DNA from: Nocardia sp.
GTDB lineage: Bacteria; Actinomycetota; Actinomycetes; Mycobacteriales; Mycobacteriaceae
Length of the DNA stretch: 51,327 nucleotides
Direction of reading: 5' to 3'
NCBI RefSeq assembly: GCF_025465275.1
Contig: NZ_JAODNK010000186.1
Location: 1-51,327, forward strand
The notes beneath the pieces were generated by a model. The model was not told the origin of the DNA. It saw only the letters and a list, made by a program, of their open reading frames with translations, and made no database searches. Shown here piece after piece: positions 1 to 7,759 of the stretch (position 1 is the stretch's first letter; every line of letters begins with the position of its first letter). A program made the position numbers and the translations under genes.

Positions 1-158
1 TGGCAATCGGTCATCCGTTCGGCGCCACCGGCGCCCGCTACGTCCTGACCTTGGCCACCGAACTGCGGGAACGCAATGCGCGCTACGGCGCGATCGGAGT
101 CTGCATCGGATCCGGTCAAGGCGTCGCGATCGTCCTCGAAAACCCTTCCGCCGCCTGA
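1..158 (+). CDS. Thiolase family protein, C-terminal fragment (5' cut by window edge)
   Basis: The window opens inside this gene; the readable frame starts at base 3 and gives 51 residues before TGA at 156-158. It carries the two C-terminal thiolase signatures, GHPFGATGAR (the active-site histidine loop) and CIGSGQG (the second catalytic cysteine in a CxGxGxG-like loop). Thiolases cleave 3-ketoacyl-CoA or condense two acyl-CoAs. The family is clear; whether it is a degradative FadA type or an acetoacetyl-CoA thiolase cannot be judged from the tail alone. Confidence 0.9.
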   Translation, partial: AIGHPFGATGARYVLTLATELRERNARYGAIGVCIGSGQGVAIVLENPSAA

Positions 159-240
159 GAAGTCGCTCGGCGCATGTGCCAAGCGCGGTCAGCGGTATGA
201 GCGTTACCGTGCAGTCTGTCTCTCGCCTCCGCCGGGGGTG

Positions 241-759
241 TCAGGCGGGAGCGTCGCTCGTTCCTACGATCACCGCCCGCCCGATCGTGTGCGGAATCAT
301 CAAGATGTTGAGCATCGCGAGACTGGCGCCGTCCGGCATTTCCAAACGATCCACCGAGAGTGCTGTCGCGCAGACGAACAGGCGATGGGTGCCGGTGCCG
401 GGCGGCGGCCGGACCCCTGAGTATGCCGCTTGTCCCAGATCATTCGTCAGCGCGAGGGCCCCGGCAGGCAGATCGGTCCCGCCACCGGCCCCGCCCTTGA
501 TGCTCCCCGCGGCGGCGGGCACGTCCTTGACCACCCAATGCCAGAGTCCGCCGGGGATCGGCGCATCGGCATCGAACGCGGTGATGACCAGACTTCGGGT
601 TCCGTCGGGCAAGCCCGACCAGGCCAGCGCAGGAGATCGGTTGGCGCCGGCGTCGGTGTTGTAGCAGGCCGTCGGGAGCGCGCCTCCGTTATCGAAATCA
701 TCACTGCGCAAGTCGAATTCGACGGCGGGGAAGGCCAATGCGTAGGGGTTGTAGCTCAT
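241..759 (-). CDS. YbhB/YbcL family Raf-kinase-inhibitor-like (PEBP) protein
   Basis: The product is 172 residues, the usual size for bacterial PEBP/YbhB proteins. Visible family blocks are the SPALAWSGLPDGTRSLVI segment, the AFDADAP ligand-pocket motif and HWVVKDVPA. PEBP proteins bind small anionic ligands; their bacterial role is poorly defined. I chose ATG at 757-759 because AGGAG lies just upstream; the longer frame to 840 would run through the operator region. It is divergent from the MarR-type gene at 840, and the 80 bp between them hold two tandem inverted repeats, so this gene is probably a target of that regulator. Confidence 0.88.
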   Translation of the reverse strand: MSYNPYALAFPAVEFDLRSDDFDNGGALPTACYNTDAGANRSPALAWSGLPDGTRSLVITAFDADAPIPGGLWHWVVKDVPAAAGSIKGGAGGGTDLPAGALALTNDLGQAAYSGVRPPPGTGTHRLFVCATALSVDRLEMPDGASLAMLNILMIPHTIGRAVIVGTSDAPA

Positions 760-785
760 TGTCGGGTTCTCCTGAGAGTATCGAT

Positions 786-806
786 ATATACAGCATTGCT
801 GTATAT
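786..806. promoter_or_regulatory. Operator 1 for the adjacent MarR-type regulator (inverted repeat)
   Basis: A near-perfect dyad: arms ATATACAGCA and TGCTGTATAT around a single T (centre at 796). The core ATACAGC-N3-GCTGTAT is shared with the second site 25 bp away (centre to centre). It lies in the short divergent intergenic region. That MarR binds here is inferred from position and symmetry. Confidence 0.7.
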
Positions 807-812
807 CCGAAA

Positions 813-829
813 ATACAGCGAAGCTGTAT
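813..829. promoter_or_regulatory. Operator 2 for the adjacent MarR-type regulator (inverted repeat)
   Basis: ATACAGC-GAA-GCTGTAT, the same 7-bp arms and 3-bp spacer as the site at 786-806. It ends 10 bp before the MarR start codon, so binding here would fit autorepression. Confidence 0.7.
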
Positions 830-839
830 AGTTTGTCCA

Positions 840-1268
840 ATGAAGGATGCCCACTACTCCGTGGCCGACGCCGAGCAACTGCGCGTCGTCGTCGGAAGGT
901 TCGTGCGCGGCGTCAGAAGCGTCGACACGATGCCGGCGGGTCAAGCCACAGTGCTCGGTCATCTGCGCAGAGATGGACCACTGGCGATCGTGGCCCTGGC
1001 GGACCGGGAACGCGTCCGCCACCAAACGATGGCTCGGACGGTGAGGCTGCTGGCAGACCAGGGATTGGTGGACGTCGCGGCCGATACCAGCGACAAGAGG
1101 CGCGTCGTCGTGGCACTGTCGGCCGAGGGCAGCGCTCGGCTCGACGACGAGCGAACGAGTCGAGCGGCGTGGATCGCGCGGGCCGCGCAGGAGCTGACCG
1201 ATCAGGAGCGGACAGTCCTCAAGCGCCTTCCCGCAGTTCTCGAGAAACTCATCGTCGGCGACGGGTGA
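840..1268 (+). CDS. MarR family transcriptional regulator
   Basis: 142 residues. A winged-helix core is recognisable: helix-turn-helix around VALADRERVRHQTMARTVRL, followed by a wing with DTSDKRRVVVALSAEG, the usual D-x-R-x-x-x-x-x-L-T/S-x-x-G pattern of MarR proteins. The ATG at 840 was chosen because the longer frame from 738 would translate the operators and the start of the divergent gene. No strong Shine-Dalgarno sequence is seen, so the mRNA may be nearly leaderless. It probably represses itself and the YbhB-type gene through the two ATACAGC-N3-GCTGTAT sites. Confidence 0.88.
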   Translation: MKDAHYSVADAEQLRVVVGRFVRGVRSVDTMPAGQATVLGHLRRDGPLAIVALADRERVRHQTMARTVRLLADQGLVDVAADTSDKRRVVVALSAEGSARLDDERTSRAAWIARAAQELTDQERTVLKRLPAVLEKLIVGDG

Positions 1269-1502
1269 CCCGAACAGCGGATGTGGGAGGCGCTGCATGA
1301 GCTCGAGACGCAGACGCGTGCCGCTGTATTCGATGTGCTCGGCGACCCCGGCCGATGCCGGGACATTGTCGGGTTCCGACATGCCGAATCGCGTGTCGAT
1401 TTTGCGAGATATCGCGGATACGCGGGGGGCGCGGAGGGCGTTGCCGGGAAGCTGCGGCGATGACCAGGGTGTATGCGATCATGCCTCTGACGACCGCATA
1501 CA

Positions 1503-1748
1503 ATGGCCCGCATGCGCATGTTCCTCGATATCCTCCTGATCATCACCAGCGTGCTGCTGGTGCTGCTGGTGCTGCTGCACCGCGCCAAGGGCGGGGGTCT
1601 GTCGAGCCTGTTCGGTGGCGGTGTGCAGTCCAGCCTGTCGGGATCCACCGTCGTCGAGAAGAACCTCGATCGAATCACCATCTTCCTCGGAGTGATCTGG
1701 CTGATCTCGATTCTGGGCATCGGCCTAGAAATCAAGTTCTCCTCCTAG
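1503..1748 (+). CDS. secG: Protein-export membrane protein SecG
   Basis: 81 residues, the expected length for actinobacterial SecG. Two membrane helices (about residues 6-25 and 58-76) flank the conserved loop LHRAKGGGLSSLFGGG followed by QSSLSGSTVVEKNLDR. SecG is the small auxiliary subunit of the SecYEG translocon in the cytoplasmic membrane. ATG at 1503 or, three codons on, at 1512 (MRMFLD) are both possible. The gene stands alone, with a hairpin terminator just downstream. In mycobacteria secG also sits near the pgl-opcA-zwf-tal-tkt genes; here about 20 kb separates them. Confidence 0.96.
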   Translation: MARMRMFLDILLIITSVLLVLLVLLHRAKGGGLSSLFGGGVQSSLSGSTVVEKNLDRITIFLGVIWLISILGIGLEIKFSS

Positions 1749-1766
1749 TCGATAGCCGACTGGTCC

Positions 1767-1797
1767 ACCCGGGCGCCGCGCTGCGACGCCCGGGTGA
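1767..1797 (+). terminator. Hairpin terminator after secG
   Basis: Perfect 10-bp arms CACCCGGGCG and CGCCCGGGTG with an 11-nt loop, about 20 bp after the secG stop. There is no T-run, as is common in high-GC actinobacteria. Confidence 0.65.
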
Positions 1798-1905
1798 CTT
1801 GTGCTGGGCGCTTGCTCTCAGCGGGCAGGTGCGTATCGCCGATTGTTTGCAACGGGTTGTCCAATCGGGACCTCGTCATCACCGTCCAGTGGGCATCATG
1901 GACAG

Positions 1906-2592
1906 ATGGACTTGGTGAATACGGTGGCGCCGAGCCTCGCGGGGGTGCTGCACCGGGACTTCTTCTGGATGGTGTGGAACAGCGTTCTCGCCTGGATTCC
2001 AGTTGCGCTCGCGCTGTTGGTATTCCGTTCCGACCCGCAATTGGGGCGGCGCTTACCGGTTTCCCCGGTGCGGTGGGCGGGCGTAGCGCTGCTGATGCTG
2101 TTCCTGCCGAACGCGCCCTATGTGGTCACCGATCTGGTGCATCTGCGCGATGACGTGCGTGCCATCGGCGAAGGTCCGGTGGTCTCCACGGTGTTGCCGG
2201 TGTACGGCATATTCATCATCTCGGGATTCCTCGCCTACTACCTGGTGCTGGCGGAGCTGCGCGGTTTCCTGGAGCGCATCGGCCTGGAGGCATGGCGGGC
2301 GCCGGTCATCTTCACGGTCCATTTGCTGTGCGCCGTAGGCGTTTTCCTGGGCCGCTGGGTACGCCTCAACAGCTGGGAGCCGGTGGTCGAGCCGCGCGGC
2401 ACCTTCGAACGTATGGTGCTGGCCCTCACCTGGGAGTGGGCCCCGATTCTGATCGCCGCGGTCTTCGTGGCAACCGCCCTGGGCCACTTCGTGACTCGCG
2501 CCGTGGCCGAGGCCGGGGTGGCGAGCGCCCGTCGCGGCGCCCGGCTGGTGCGAAGCTTGCGCCTCGCACCGCCGAGCCCCGATCAGGTGTGA
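1906..2592 (+). CDS. DUF1361 domain-containing membrane protein
   Basis: 228 residues with about six hydrophobic segments. The conserved DUF1361 motif is present as LFLPNAPYVVTDLVHLRDD, followed by long transmembrane helices and the conserved GRWVRLNSWE block. The function of this family is unknown. I chose ATG at 1906 (MDLVN); the frame stays open to 1801, but that would begin on the secG terminator. The stop TGA shares TGATCA with the stop of the convergent acyl-CoA ligase, so the two genes abut with no spacer. Confidence 0.85.
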   Translation: MDLVNTVAPSLAGVLHRDFFWMVWNSVLAWIPVALALLVFRSDPQLGRRLPVSPVRWAGVALLMLFLPNAPYVVTDLVHLRDDVRAIGEGPVVSTVLPVYGIFIISGFLAYYLVLAELRGFLERIGLEAWRAPVIFTVHLLCAVGVFLGRWVRLNSWEPVVEPRGTFERMVLALTWEWAPILIAAVFVATALGHFVTRAVAEAGVASARRGARLVRSLRLAPPSPDQV

Positions 2593-4200
2593 TCAGGCGA
2601 GGCCGAGGCGCTCCGCCGCGATAATGCGAATCGCCTTCTTGTCCGGCTTGCCGAGGCCGGTGAGCGGCAGCTTGTCGATGAGCAGCACATGCTTGGGAAC
2701 CTGGACGGAACCCTTGCGCTGCTTGACCGCCGCCTGGATCTCGGCGGTCACGATCTCGACGGCAGCCGGATCGCCGGCGGTCTCCGGGTCGAGGACCAGG
2801 AGTGCGGTGACGGCCTCGCCCCAATGCGCGTCGGGGACGCCGACCACCGCGACTTCGAGCACCCGGGGATGCTCGGAGACAACGTCTTCCACCTCACGCG
2901 GGAAGACATTGAAGCCGCCGGTGACCACCATGTCCTTGCTGCGGCCGACGATGAACAGGAAGCCGTCCTCGTCTTCGCGGGCCAAGTCGCCGGTGCGCAG
3001 CCAGCCGTTGTGGAACGTTTCGGCGGTGACCTCGGGCAGATTCAGGTACCCGGCCGCGAGCAGCGGTCCGGAAACACAGATTTCGCCGACCTCACCGGGC
3101 GCGACCGGAGTGTCCTCACCGTCGAGCAGCGCCACCCGGACCGCGGTGGAGGGCCGCCCGCACGAGGTGAGCCGCTCCTTGTCGTGCTCCTCCTTGCCCA
3201 GATAGCTGATGGCCATGGGCGCTTCGGACTGCCCGAAGTACTGCGCGAAGATCGGCCCGAAGCGATCGATGGCCTCCTGCAGGCGATTCGGGTCGATGGC
3301 GGACGCGCCGTAGTAGACGGTCTCCAGCGACGACAGATCGCGGGTCGCCGAATCCGGGTGGTCCAGCAGCGCGTAGAGCATGGACGGCACCAGCATGGTG
3401 GCGCTGATCTTGTGCTCTTCGATGGCCTTCAGCACTTCACCGGCATCGAAGCGTGGCACCACCACACACTGCCCGCCGAGCAGCACGACCGGCAGGAAGA
3501 ACGCCGCGCCCGCATGCGAAAGCGGTGTGCAGATAAGGAATTTCGGCCGCTTGGGCCATTCCCACTCCGACAGCTGGATCTGCGTCATGGCAGTCATGGT
3601 GCGCGCGGTGCCGACCACACCCTTGGGCTTGCCGGTGGTTCCGCCGGTGTAGCTGATCGAGATGATGTCCTCGGGCAGCAGTTCCACCGCCTGTACCGGC
3701 TGCGGCTCGTACTTGTCGGCGGTGGCGAGCAGATCGACGCCCACATCGGCCAGCGCTTCGGGTACGGGCCCGAGCACCAGCACGCGAGTGAGGCTCTCCA
3801 CCCGATCCACCAGTTCGCGAGCACGCTGCACGAACGCCGGAACCGGATCCAGGATGAGCGTCGTAATGCCCGCGTCGGCAAGCACATACGCGTGATCGTC
3901 GACGCCGCCGATCGGGTGCAGCGCGGTGCGCCGCTGCCCCGAGATCTGGCCCGCGCCGATGGTGAACAGCACCTCCGGCCGGTTGAGCGCGAGGATGCCG
4001 ACCGGGCTGCCCTGCACGAGGCCGAACTCGGCGAACGCCGAGATATAGCGGCTCATCGCATCGAGCACCTCGCCGCCGGTGAGCACATTGCCACCGAGGG
4101 TCAGCACCGGCCGATTCTTGTGCCGGCGCAGTCCGGACACCAGCAGATGGCCATTGTGCAGTGGCAGCCGCAGATGGGTGTCGGGATCGATTGTGGTCAT
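2593..4200 (-). CDS. fadD8: Fatty-acid-CoA ligase, FadD8-like (AMP-forming acyl-CoA synthetase)
   Basis: 535 residues with ANL-superfamily motifs in order: SYTGGTTGKPKG (P-loop A3), CTPLSHAGAAF, YFGQSEAP (A5), GWLRTGDLA (A7), GGFNVFPREVED (hinge, A8) and LPLTGLGKPDKKA (A10, catalytic lysine). It activates a carboxylic acid to acyl-CoA using ATP. The N-terminal LPLHNGHLLVSGL and the RRTALHPIGGVDDHAYVL block recall mycobacterial FadD8; the symbol rests on that remembered similarity. ATG at 4200 has GGAGAAGG upstream. It is the last gene of a three-gene minus-strand unit (SDR, thiolase, ligase) with 35-43 bp gaps, which suggests an acyl-CoA degradation or side-chain pathway. Confidence 0.9.
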   Translation of the reverse strand: MTTIDPDTHLRLPLHNGHLLVSGLRRHKNRPVLTLGGNVLTGGEVLDAMSRYISAFAEFGLVQGSPVGILALNRPEVLFTIGAGQISGQRRTALHPIGGVDDHAYVLADAGITTLILDPVPAFVQRARELVDRVESLTRVLVLGPVPEALADVGVDLLATADKYEPQPVQAVELLPEDIISISYTGGTTGKPKGVVGTARTMTAMTQIQLSEWEWPKRPKFLICTPLSHAGAAFFLPVVLLGGQCVVVPRFDAGEVLKAIEEHKISATMLVPSMLYALLDHPDSATRDLSSLETVYYGASAIDPNRLQEAIDRFGPIFAQYFGQSEAPMAISYLGKEEHDKERLTSCGRPSTAVRVALLDGEDTPVAPGEVGEICVSGPLLAAGYLNLPEVTAETFHNGWLRTGDLAREDEDGFLFIVGRSKDMVVTGGFNVFPREVEDVVSEHPRVLEVAVVGVPDAHWGEAVTALLVLDPETAGDPAAVEIVTAEIQAAVKQRKGSVQVPKHVLLIDKLPLTGLGKPDKKAIRIIAAERLGLA

Positions 4201-4235
4201 AGCCTTCTCCACTTCGAGCGGTTCTTTGTCAGCGG

Positions 4236-5429
4236 TTATAGCGTGTGTGCGCCGTACAGGGTGACGACGACCGCGCCGCCCAGGCCCAGATTGTGGGCGA
4301 GCGCGGTGCGCGCGTCCGGCACCTGGCGTTCGCCCGCGAGTCCGCGCAGCTGCCAGGACAATTCGGTGGCCTGCGCCAGGCCGGTGGCGCCGAGCGGATG
4401 GCCCTTGGAGATGAGCCCGCCGGACGGGTTCACCACCCAGGAGCCGCCGTAGGTGGTGGCGCCGGATTCGATCAGCGCACCGGATTCGCCCTCACCGCAC
4501 AGGCCCAGGGCCTCGTAGGTGATGAGCTCGTTGATGGTGAAGCAGTCGTGCAGTTCGATCACATCGACGTCCGTGACCCCGATTCCGGCGGTGGCGAACA
4601 CCTTTCCGGCCGCGGCGCGGGTCATGGGCGCGCCAACGACATCGATCATGGAGCCGGTCGAGAAGGCATTACCATCATCGGTGGCCAGCTCCTGCGCCAG
4701 GATCTCGATGGCCTGATCCTCCAGGCCGTGCGCCCGCACGTACTCCTCGCTGACCACGACCGCGGCGGCCGCGCCGTCGGACATGGGCGAGCACTGCGAG
4801 CGGGTCAGCGGACCGTGCACCGGCTTGTCGCCGAGCACCTGCTCCAGCGTGTACGCATCCTGGAATTGCGCCAACGGGTTCCGGGTCGAGTGCTCATGGT
4901 TCTTCACCGCGACCGCAGCCAGCTGCTCGGGCGTGGTGCCGTAGCGCTTCATATGCTCGATGGCGGCATTGCCGAAGAACTGCGTGGTGATGGGCGCCTG
5001 GCTGAAGTCGTAATGCTCACGCATGACGGCCAGGTGGTGATCCACGGTGGTGGCCTTGGGTCGGGTGGCCGGGCCCGCCATGGATTCCTTGGTCATCTGC
5101 TCGAAGCCGACGGCCAGGGCGATGTCCACAATCCCGCTGCCGACCCATTCGCGGGCCAGCATGAGCGCCGTGGAACCGGTGGCGCAGTTGTTGTTCACAT
5201 TGACGATCGGGATACCGGTCAGGCCCACGTCGTACAGCGCGCGCTGCCCGGCGGCGGACGGCTGGAAGACGTAGCCGACAGCGGCGCGCTGCACCTGGTC
5301 GTAGGTGACTCCGGCATCGCCGAGTGCGCCGTTGACGGCCTCTGCGACCATCTGCGGGTAGGTCCACTCGCGGGAACCGATCTTGACGAACGGGGTCATA
5401 TTGACTCCGACGACGAAAACGCGACGCAT
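4236..5429 (-). CDS. Thiolase / lipid-transfer protein (SCP-x-like thiolase domain)
   Basis: 397 residues. It starts MRRVFVVGVNMTPF and has the active-site cysteine in NNNCATGSTALMLA, the GHPLGATGLAQATEL histidine loop and the C-terminal AHNLGLGGAVVV loop. This 'lipid-transfer protein' branch (Ltp, SCP-x thiolase) acts on CoA esters with branched or steroid-like chains in actinobacteria; which substrate is used here is not visible. The last loop has leucine and glycine where the second catalytic cysteine of classical thiolases stands, as is common in this branch. ATG at 5429 was chosen on homology; the upstream extension overlaps the SDR stop. Middle gene of the three-gene unit. Confidence 0.9.
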   Translation of the reverse strand: MRRVFVVGVNMTPFVKIGSREWTYPQMVAEAVNGALGDAGVTYDQVQRAAVGYVFQPSAAGQRALYDVGLTGIPIVNVNNNCATGSTALMLAREWVGSGIVDIALAVGFEQMTKESMAGPATRPKATTVDHHLAVMREHYDFSQAPITTQFFGNAAIEHMKRYGTTPEQLAAVAVKNHEHSTRNPLAQFQDAYTLEQVLGDKPVHGPLTRSQCSPMSDGAAAAVVVSEEYVRAHGLEDQAIEILAQELATDDGNAFSTGSMIDVVGAPMTRAAAGKVFATAGIGVTDVDVIELHDCFTINELITYEALGLCGEGESGALIESGATTYGGSWVVNPSGGLISKGHPLGATGLAQATELSWQLRGLAGERQVPDARTALAHNLGLGGAVVVTLYGAHTL

Positions 5430-5472
5430 TCTTCCTGTACTCCTGTTCTGCGGAAACAACTGTGGTGGATGG

Positions 5473-6321
5473 TCAGTCGGCGCGCGGGACGCGGCCGTCG
5501 ATATCGGTGAACCCGTACTCCCCGGCGAGGTCGGCGACCTTCCAGGCTTTCCCGCTGCGCGCCTTGCGCTTCGGGTCGGCGGCCAGTGCCGCGACGGCCC
5601 GGCCCGGGAAGCGGGGGGATTCGGCGGTATCGAGATCGAAGGTGCCTTCACCGGGCAGCGTGACCAGGCGCCGGCCCTGCGCATCAGCCGGAACCATCTG
5701 CAGCAGTTCGGTATTCACGATGCCGGGCCACAGCGACACGGCTGTCGCATCGGTGTCGGCGAGATCGTGCGCCATATCGGCGGTGAGCCGATCCAGCGCA
5801 GTCTTGCCCACGCCATAGACGGCATTGTGCATGTACCGAGTCGCACCGGGGGAGGACACATTGACGATGAGCCCACCGGATTCGATGATCAGCGGCGCGG
5901 CGAAAACGCTTGCCACATAATGCGATCGAACGCCGATATCGAAAGTCTCGTCCCACGCCTTGGGCGGCACCTCCCAGAACTTGCGGCCGAGCCAGCGGGC
6001 GGCGGCGGGGGAGTTGTAGACATTATTCACCAGCACATCGAGGCGGCCGTGTTCCTCGCGCACCTGCGCGAAGAGTTTTTCGACCGCACTGTCGTCCTTG
6101 TGGTCGCAGACCACCGCGACTCCGGTCCCGCCGAGCTCATCGATCTCGGCGGCGGTGCCGGCCACCGTGCCCGGCAGGTGTCCGGCCGTGGTGGTGCGTC
6201 CGGTGACATAGACGGTCGCGCCCGCCGCGCCCAGCTCCAGGGCAATGCCCTTGCCGATACCGCGGCTGGCTCCGGTCACCACGGCGACCGTTCCGGCGAG
6301 AATCTTGGGTATTTCGCTCAC
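5473..6321 (-). CDS. Short-chain dehydrogenase/reductase (DHRS1-like)
   Basis: 282 residues, GTG start at 6321. It has the Rossmann cofactor motif TGASRGIGKG (residues about 17-26), a LDVLVNNVYN segment (NNAG variant), and the catalytic set S...Y..K in NVSSPGATRYMHNAVYGVGK. Arg after the glycine-rich loop (TGRTT) suggests NADP(H). It is the first gene of the SDR-thiolase-ligase unit, so it could supply the ketone that the thiolase cleaves. A KstR-like dyad lies 25 bp upstream. Confidence 0.9.
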   Translation of the reverse strand: MSEIPKILAGTVAVVTGASRGIGKGIALELGAAGATVYVTGRTTTAGHLPGTVAGTAAEIDELGGTGVAVVCDHKDDSAVEKLFAQVREEHGRLDVLVNNVYNSPAAARWLGRKFWEVPPKAWDETFDIGVRSHYVASVFAAPLIIESGGLIVNVSSPGATRYMHNAVYGVGKTALDRLTADMAHDLADTDATAVSLWPGIVNTELLQMVPADAQGRRLVTLPGEGTFDLDTAESPRFPGRAVAALAADPKRKARSGKAWKVADLAGEYGFTDIDGRVPRAD

Positions 6322-6345
6322 GACCTCTGGACACTACCTTTAAAT

Positions 6346-6359
6346 AGGAACGTGTTCTA
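6346..6359. promoter_or_regulatory. KstR-like inverted repeat (AACnnGTT) in divergent promoter region
   Basis: Reads AggAACgtGTTctA on the plus strand. The published KstR motif is TnnAACnnGTTnnA, so all core positions match and one flanking base (first T) differs. It sits between the divergent SDR-thiolase-ligase unit and the hydrolase gene. A TetR-family repressor site is likely; KstR itself is only a guess. Confidence 0.45.
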
Positions 6360-6375
6360 GAAATTGGAGGCAGCA

Positions 6376-7359
6376 GTGGAGCTGACGCATCGGACGGTGG
6401 ATACCGGAGACATCCGTATGCACGTGGCTGAGCAGGGTGAGGGGTATCCGGTCATCTTCTGCCACGGGTTCCCGCACACCTGGTTCATGTGGCACAACCA
6501 GCTGGAAGCGGTCGCGGCGGCCGGGTACCGCGCGCTGGCCCCGGACCTGCGCGGCTACGGGCGCACCGACGCGCCCGCCGGGCTGGAGTCGTACACGAAC
6601 GAGGCCGTGATCGGCGATCTGCTGGCGCTGCTCGACGATATCGGCGAGCAGCAGGCCGTCTTCGTGGGCTTGGACTTCGGCGCGCAACTGGTGTGGGAGC
6701 TGTCGCTGCGGCATCCGGAGCGGGTGGCGGGGGTGGCGGTCCTGAACAATCCGTTCAGCCCGCGTCCGCCGCGTCCGCCGTCGGCATTCTGGACCAAGGC
6801 GGCGGATCGGCATTTCCTGCATCTGGCGTACTTCCAGGCTCCCGGTGTGGCCGATGCCGAGCTGGCCGCCGACCCGCGCGGGTTCCTGGCCCGGGTGTAC
6901 TACTCGCTCAGCGGTGATTACCACTACCTCGACACCTGGAAGAACCCGCCGGGGCTCGGCTACCTCGACGTGCTTCCCGAGGCTCCGCCCATGCCGTGGT
7001 CGTGGCTCTCCGAAGCCGAATTCGACACGCTGGTAGCGGATTTCGAGCGCACCGGGTTCACCGGTGGCCTGAACTGGTACCGCAGCCTGGACCGCAACTG
7101 GGAACTCACCGAGGCGTACGCCGACGCCAAGGTCACCGTCCCGACCTTCTTCCTCTATGGCGAGAACGACCCTGACATGGAGGGTTTCAGCGGCCGCGAC
7201 CCCTTGGCCACCCTGCGCGCCAATGTGGTCGACCTCCGCGAGGTGGTCGAGATCCCCAAGGCCGGTCACCTGGTCCAGCTGGAACGCGCGGATGCGGTCA
7301 ACGTTTTCCTGATCAATGCCCTGCAGAGTTTGGACGTGACCGTCTCGACTTCGGCCTGA
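6376..7359 (+). CDS. Alpha/beta hydrolase, epoxide-hydrolase-like
   Basis: 327 residues. The oxyanion HGFPHTW motif, the PDLRGYGRTDAP loop and an aspartate nucleophile in VGLDFGAQL (about residue 100) are the signature of epoxide hydrolases and haloalkane dehalogenases; the catalytic histidine is in PKAGHLVQLE. FPHTWFMW and the YGRTDAP loop favour epoxide hydrolase. GTG at 6376 is preferred because GGAGG at 6366-6370 is well spaced from it; a TTG at 6364 would overlap that ribosome site. Divergent from the SDR operon and probably co-regulated through the dyad at 6346-6359. Confidence 0.88.
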   Translation: MELTHRTVDTGDIRMHVAEQGEGYPVIFCHGFPHTWFMWHNQLEAVAAAGYRALAPDLRGYGRTDAPAGLESYTNEAVIGDLLALLDDIGEQQAVFVGLDFGAQLVWELSLRHPERVAGVAVLNNPFSPRPPRPPSAFWTKAADRHFLHLAYFQAPGVADAELAADPRGFLARVYYSLSGDYHYLDTWKNPPGLGYLDVLPEAPPMPWSWLSEAEFDTLVADFERTGFTGGLNWYRSLDRNWELTEAYADAKVTVPTFFLYGENDPDMEGFSGRDPLATLRANVVDLREVVEIPKAGHLVQLERADAVNVFLINALQSLDVTVSTSA

Positions 7360-7383
7360 TCCGCACTGCCTGAAGATCCTCTG

Positions 7384-7420
7384 AAGGAGTGGCCCGGCGC
7401 CTTTTCGCAGGGCCACCCTT
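7384..7420 (+). terminator. Hairpin terminator after the epoxide-hydrolase-like gene
   Basis: Arms AAGGAGTGGCCC and GGGCCACCCTT (one bulged base) around a 14-nt loop, 25 bp after the stop codon. Confidence 0.6.
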
Positions 7421-7428
7421 CGGCTGTG

Positions 7429-7707
7429 ATGATGGGCATGAAACTACAAGCGAGAGTGAGCCGTACCGGGATTCGCGTGGCTTTGGCTATGACGATCGCG
7501 GCAGTTCCGATGGTCATGGCGGCCGGTGCCGCATCCGCCGAAGCACCTGCCGGTGACACGACGACCTCCGTGCCGAACCTGCAGTTCGTCCATGACGGGT
7601 ACTGGCACTGGGTGCACTGCGACCGTGACCACGAGTACTGGCGTCCGGGTTGCCATCCGGAGTGGGGTCCGTGGACCGAGCAGCTGCCCGAGACCGGCAG
7701 CTTCTAG
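7429..7707 (+). CDS. Small secreted Trp/His-rich protein
   Basis: Up to 92 residues. A basic N-terminus, a hydrophobic stretch (VALAMTIAAVPMVMAAGA) and an ASA cleavage site before EAPAGD form a clear Sec signal peptide. The mature part is about 55 residues with two cysteines, five or six tryptophans and several histidines (DGYWHWVHCDRDHEYW). The two cysteines could form a disulfide and the His/Asp cluster could bind a metal; both are inferences. I recognise no family. The start is uncertain: GTG 7426 and ATGs at 7429, 7432 and 7438 are all in frame, without a clear ribosome site. It is monocistronic, bracketed by hairpins. Confidence 0.7.
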   Translation: MMGMKLQARVSRTGIRVALAMTIAAVPMVMAAGAASAEAPAGDTTTSVPNLQFVHDGYWHWVHCDRDHEYWRPGCHPEWGPWTEQLPETGSF

Positions 7708-7715
7708 AACCGTAT

Positions 7716-7744
7716 CGAGATCCGGCCCGACAGGCCGGATCTCG
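7716..7744. terminator. Bidirectional hairpin terminator
   Basis: Perfect 12-bp arms CGAGATCCGGCC and GGCCGGATCTCG around a 5-nt loop, followed by GCTTTC. It lies between the convergent secreted-protein and methyltransferase genes. Confidence 0.8.
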
Positions 7745-7759
7745 GCTTTCGGTAGCGGA

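Noticed and set aside
756..1382. A 208-codon open frame antisense to the MarR gene
   Set aside because: It covers the MarR gene and both operators, has no family features, and is a shadow of high-GC third-codon bias.
2689..4452. A 587-codon open frame opposite the FadD8-like ligase
   Set aside because: His/Arg/Gly-rich with no motif; the minus-strand ligase is complete with all ANL motifs, so this is a shadow.
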